This document shows positions 61,590 through 64,000 of a DNA stretch of 64,000 nt, in pieces. The notes below the pieces were generated by a model, which saw only the letters and a list, made by a program, of their open reading frames with translations, did not search any database and was not told the origin of the DNA. The translations under genes were made by a program, and so were the position numbers. The first letter of the stretch is position 1. Every line of letters begins with the position of its first letter. The DNA comes from Terasakiella pusilla DSM 6293. Its GTDB lineage: Bacteria > Pseudomonadota > Alphaproteobacteria > Rhodospirillales > Terasakiellaceae. Location: contig NZ_JHYO01000002.1 in assembly GCF_000688235.1 (NCBI RefSeq), positions 62,001 through 126,000 of the forward strand, read 5' to 3'.

Positions 61590-62372
61590 ATGACACATTC
61601 CCTTCCACATTACGTGCCGTCAGGTAATGAATGCGCCCTGTTTGAACATGCGTTTAACAATAAGTTACCGCTGTTGTTAAAAGGTCCGACGGGCTGCGGC
61701 AAAACCCGATTTGTGGCCCATATGGCAGCAAAGCTGGGACTGCCTTTACATACGGTGTCCTGCCACGATGACTTAAGTGCGGCGGATTTGACGGGCAGGT
61801 ATCTGTTGACAGGGGGCGATACGGTTTGGACCGATGGGCCGCTGACCCGTTCTGTGCGCCACGGCGGTATTTGCTATCTGGATGAGGTGGTGGAGGCCCG
61901 AAAGGATGTGACGGTTGTGCTGCATCCTTTGACCGATGACCGCCGGGTCTTGCCGCTGGACCGCACAGGCGAAGAGTTGGTTGCGCCGGATAACTTTATG
62001 TTGGTTGTGTCCTATAACCCCGGTTATCAAAATATCATGAAGACGTTGAAACCTTCCACGCGGCAGCGCTTTTTAGGGATTGAATTTGACTTTCCCGCCC
62101 CTGATCTGGAAGCCGAGATTGTGGCGACAGAGGCCGGGTTGGAGATTGATCGGGTCAAGCCGTTGGTGCGATTAGCCACACAGTTGCGCGCCTTGAAAGG
62201 GCAGGATTTGGAGGAAGGTGTCTCTACCCGTCTGTTGGTTTATTGCGCAAGTTTGATGAAGTCCGGCGTTAAGGTGGATGAAGCCGTCCTGCATGCCATG
62301 ATCGAACCTCTGACGGACGAGCCGGATGTCAAAGAAGGTTTGTTGGAAGTTGTTCAAGTCACCATGGGGTAG
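61590..62372 (+). CDS. norQ: MoxR/CbbQ-family AAA+ ATPase for nitric oxide reductase maturation
   Basis: A 260-residue AAA+ protein with Walker A GPTGCGKTRF, Walker B ICYLDEVVEAR and arginine-bearing STRQRFLGIEFDFPAPDLEA, typical of CbbQ/NirQ/NorQ. With the VWA protein NorD it inserts iron or otherwise activates NorBC. It lies 97 bp after norB and 3 bp before norD. Confidence 0.93.
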   Translation: MTHSLPHYVPSGNECALFEHAFNNKLPLLLKGPTGCGKTRFVAHMAAKLGLPLHTVSCHDDLSAADLTGRYLLTGGDTVWTDGPLTRSVRHGGICYLDEVVEARKDVTVVLHPLTDDRRVLPLDRTGEELVAPDNFMLVVSYNPGYQNIMKTLKPSTRQRFLGIEFDFPAPDLEAEIVATEAGLEIDRVKPLVRLATQLRALKGQDLEEGVSTRLLVYCASLMKSGVKVDEAVLHAMIEPLTDEPDVKEGLLEVVQVTMG

Positions 62373-62375
62373 GCG

Positions 62376-64000
62376 ATGTCACTCTTAGACGTTATCGAAG
62401 TAGAAGAGTTTGTGGGCCACCAATGGGATAAACTCATTGGCGATGCCAACAGCTATCCCACCTTCCCGGAGGCAGCGGTGGCGCTGGAGGGGGTGCGCGG
62501 CCCATTGGCGGTTTTTTTTCGCGGCTTGGGCGGAGAAAAAGGGGTGGAGATCGCCGCAAGTAAGGCTGAAACATCCGAACATCGCTTGTCTTTTCGCCAA
62601 AAATTAGGGATGGCGCGGGAAAAAACGATGCGCCCGACCTTGGATGGGCAGACATTGATGCTGCCCCAAACCATTGCGGTCTTCCCCGATCAAGGTCTCA
62701 ACAGGGCGCTTTATTTCTGGCTGTCGGCTTATTTTGCAATAGCAGATGACGCAATGGCGCAGACCTCGTCTGATCCGGTGGTGCAAGACCTTACGTTTTT
62801 AAGACAGGCGTATGAAAGGCAACAACGGACCTTGTCGCATTTTTCGGGGATGGTCCCTGTCTGGCAAAAATTGTCGGAAGGGATAAAAGGGATGCGCCCG
62901 AAACGCCCTTTGCCCAAACAGGAAGAGGCATTGGAACAGGTGGTCCTTCATTTATTGGGAGGGGAACGCCCAACCCAGCCTGACGCTTTAAGGTATCTGG
63001 CCTATGTCCAGCATGGCGGGGCAGTGCCCGCACTGGCACCCGTGAAAAGTTATCGCCCGATTTTACCCGTCCCCTTATGGGGGGAGGTGATCGCGCTGGA
63101 AATGGGGGCGGGCAAAAAGGGACAGGAAGATCGCTCCGCACAGTCTTCCTTGCAAAAGGCGGATCAGAAAAAGCAACGCGCAGAGCGTCGGCAACTGGAT
63201 CAGGCCAATCGCGACGATGGGTTTTTTCTGCATATCTATGACAAGATCATGTCGGTTGCCGATATGTTGAACGTCAACCGCAATACACAGGATGATGAAG
63301 AGGATGAAGCCATTAAAACGGCTGATGATCTGGAGCGGATCACCGTGTCGGAACATGATCAAAAGGCAGCGACCAAGATCAAGATGGATCTTGATTTACC
63401 CGCCGATGAAGTTGAAACCGATCGCCTGATTGCAGAACGACTGGTGCCGGAATGGCACTATCGCAAGCAAACCTATCTGCCGGATCATTGTGCTGTCCAA
63501 CTGCGCACCGCGTCCGAAGAAGGCGAAGACTGGACGCCGGATGCGCCGACAAAAAGGCGGATCAGACGTGTAAAACGTCAGTTTGAGGCACTTCAGTCCA
63601 AGCGGGAGGTTTTACGCGCACAACCGGATGGGGATGAACTGGATATGGAAGCGGTGGTACGCGCCAAAGCTGACTTTAAAGCCAGTGGGATTTCGTCCAA
63701 TCGTTTGTATATGGCGAGCCGGGTGCAGAGCCGCGATCTGGCGGTTTCCATTCTAGCGGATGTGTCGTTATCAACGGATAGCTGGCTGGAAAACCGCCGT
63801 GTGATTGATGTGGAAAAAGAAGCCCTGACGATTTTAGGAGGGGGATTGGCGGCGTGCGGAGATGATTTTGCCATCCATACCTTCACCTCGCGCAAACGCG
63901 ATTATGTGCGCCTTGATCAGATCAAGGGGTTTGAGGAAGCTTTCAATGAGGTGTCCTTGCGTCGGATCTCTGCCCTGAAACCAGGATATTACACCCGTAT
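62376..64000 (+). CDS. norD: nitric oxide reductase activation protein with VWA domain (3' partial)
   Basis: The frame is open from ATG 62376 to the window end: 541 residues of an expected 600-plus. The helical N-terminal region is followed by the start of a VWA domain near 63736, with MIDAS sequence ILADVSLSTDSW and then AIHTFTSRKRDYVRL. NorD partners NorQ as its adaptor to the NorBC complex. The end of the VWA domain lies beyond the window. Confidence 0.92.
   Translation, partial: MSLLDVIEVEEFVGHQWDKLIGDANSYPTFPEAAVALEGVRGPLAVFFRGLGGEKGVEIAASKAETSEHRLSFRQKLGMAREKTMRPTLDGQTLMLPQTIAVFPDQGLNRALYFWLSAYFAIADDAMAQTSSDPVVQDLTFLRQAYERQQRTLSHFSGMVPVWQKLSEGIKGMRPKRPLPKQEEALEQVVLHLLGGERPTQPDALRYLAYVQHGGAVPALAPVKSYRPILPVPLWGEVIALEMGAGKKGQEDRSAQSSLQKADQKKQRAERRQLDQANRDDGFFLHIYDKIMSVADMLNVNRNTQDDEEDEAIKTADDLERITVSEHDQKAATKIKMDLDLPADEVETDRLIAERLVPEWHYRKQTYLPDHCAVQLRTASEEGEDWTPDAPTKRRIRRVKRQFEALQSKREVLRAQPDGDELDMEAVVRAKADFKASGISSNRLYMASRVQSRDLAVSILADVSLSTDSWLENRRVIDVEKEALTILGGGLAACGDDFAIHTFTSRKRDYVRLDQIKGFEEAFNEVSLRRISALKPGYYTR

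Noticed and set aside
1..64000. CRISPR arrays, tRNA or rRNA genes, intact prophage
   Set aside because: No regularly spaced repeats, no cloverleaf or rRNA sequences and no phage structural genes were seen.

Overview
The window reads as chromosome of a free-living, probably marine, Gram-negative alphaproteobacterium of the Rhodospirillales type (a Terasakiella/Magnetovibrio/Thalassospira-like lineage is my guess, inferred from gene content and roughly even base composition, not from a marker gene). Genes are densely packed in operons with many 1-8 bp overlaps. No tRNA, rRNA, CRISPR array or intact prophage is visible.

1-14.1 kb: an uptake-and-oxidation operon. A LacI-family repressor (1972-2994, minus) faces two identical 12-bp operators and a HAAT-type ABC transporter (binding protein, LivH, a fused LivM-LivG, LivF). 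Quinone oxidoreductase, short-chain dehydrogenase, AroE-like dehydrogenase, aldehyde dehydrogenase and GMC oxidoreductase genes follow, and the set ends in a truncated ydiJ. An Old Yellow Enzyme-type oxidoreductase enters from the left edge. The substrate is unknown; an alcohol or alicyclic/aromatic compound oxidised via an aldehyde is likely.

14.1-18.7 kb: a decayed region. It holds an exported binding protein, a small membrane protein, an IS5-family relic, an AT-rich SGNH-hydrolase gene frameshifted at a run of eight C, and a perfect Zur box before hisI and a frameshifted DUF1826 gene (zinc-sparing operon).

18.8-27.9 kb: envelope lipid genes. UDP-glucose 4-epimerase, Cfa-type methyltransferase, fatty acid desaturase, DGD1-like and MGD1-like glycosyltransferases, a diacylglycerol-kinase-family enzyme and a cNMP/CPBP fusion together suggest galactolipid synthesis and membrane remodelling.

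28.0-35.1 kb: a seven-gene cobalamin operon (btuB, unknown gene, btuF, btuC, btuD, tonB, cbiZ) behind a cobalamin riboswitch. 35.4-39.1 kb: a two-component system with PepSY proteins and a cytochrome b561.

39.1-58.6 kb: the most unusual locus. SrfA/SrfB/SrfC homologues (actin-like ATPase plus dynamin-like GTPase) are expanded with extra SrfA-N proteins carrying VWA or YfaP-like domains. They run directly into a set resembling the periplasmic sensing arm of the type VI secretion threonine-phosphorylation pathway: a kinase-less PpkA VWA sensor, a TagT/TagS ABC pair, a TagR-like FGE-sulfatase protein and two lipoproteins in the TagQ position. No kinase, phosphatase or T6SS structural gene is present in the window. 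A trypsin-like protease lies convergently at the end.

59.5-64 kb: a nitric oxide reductase operon norCBQD behind FNR/DNR-type boxes; norD runs off the right edge.
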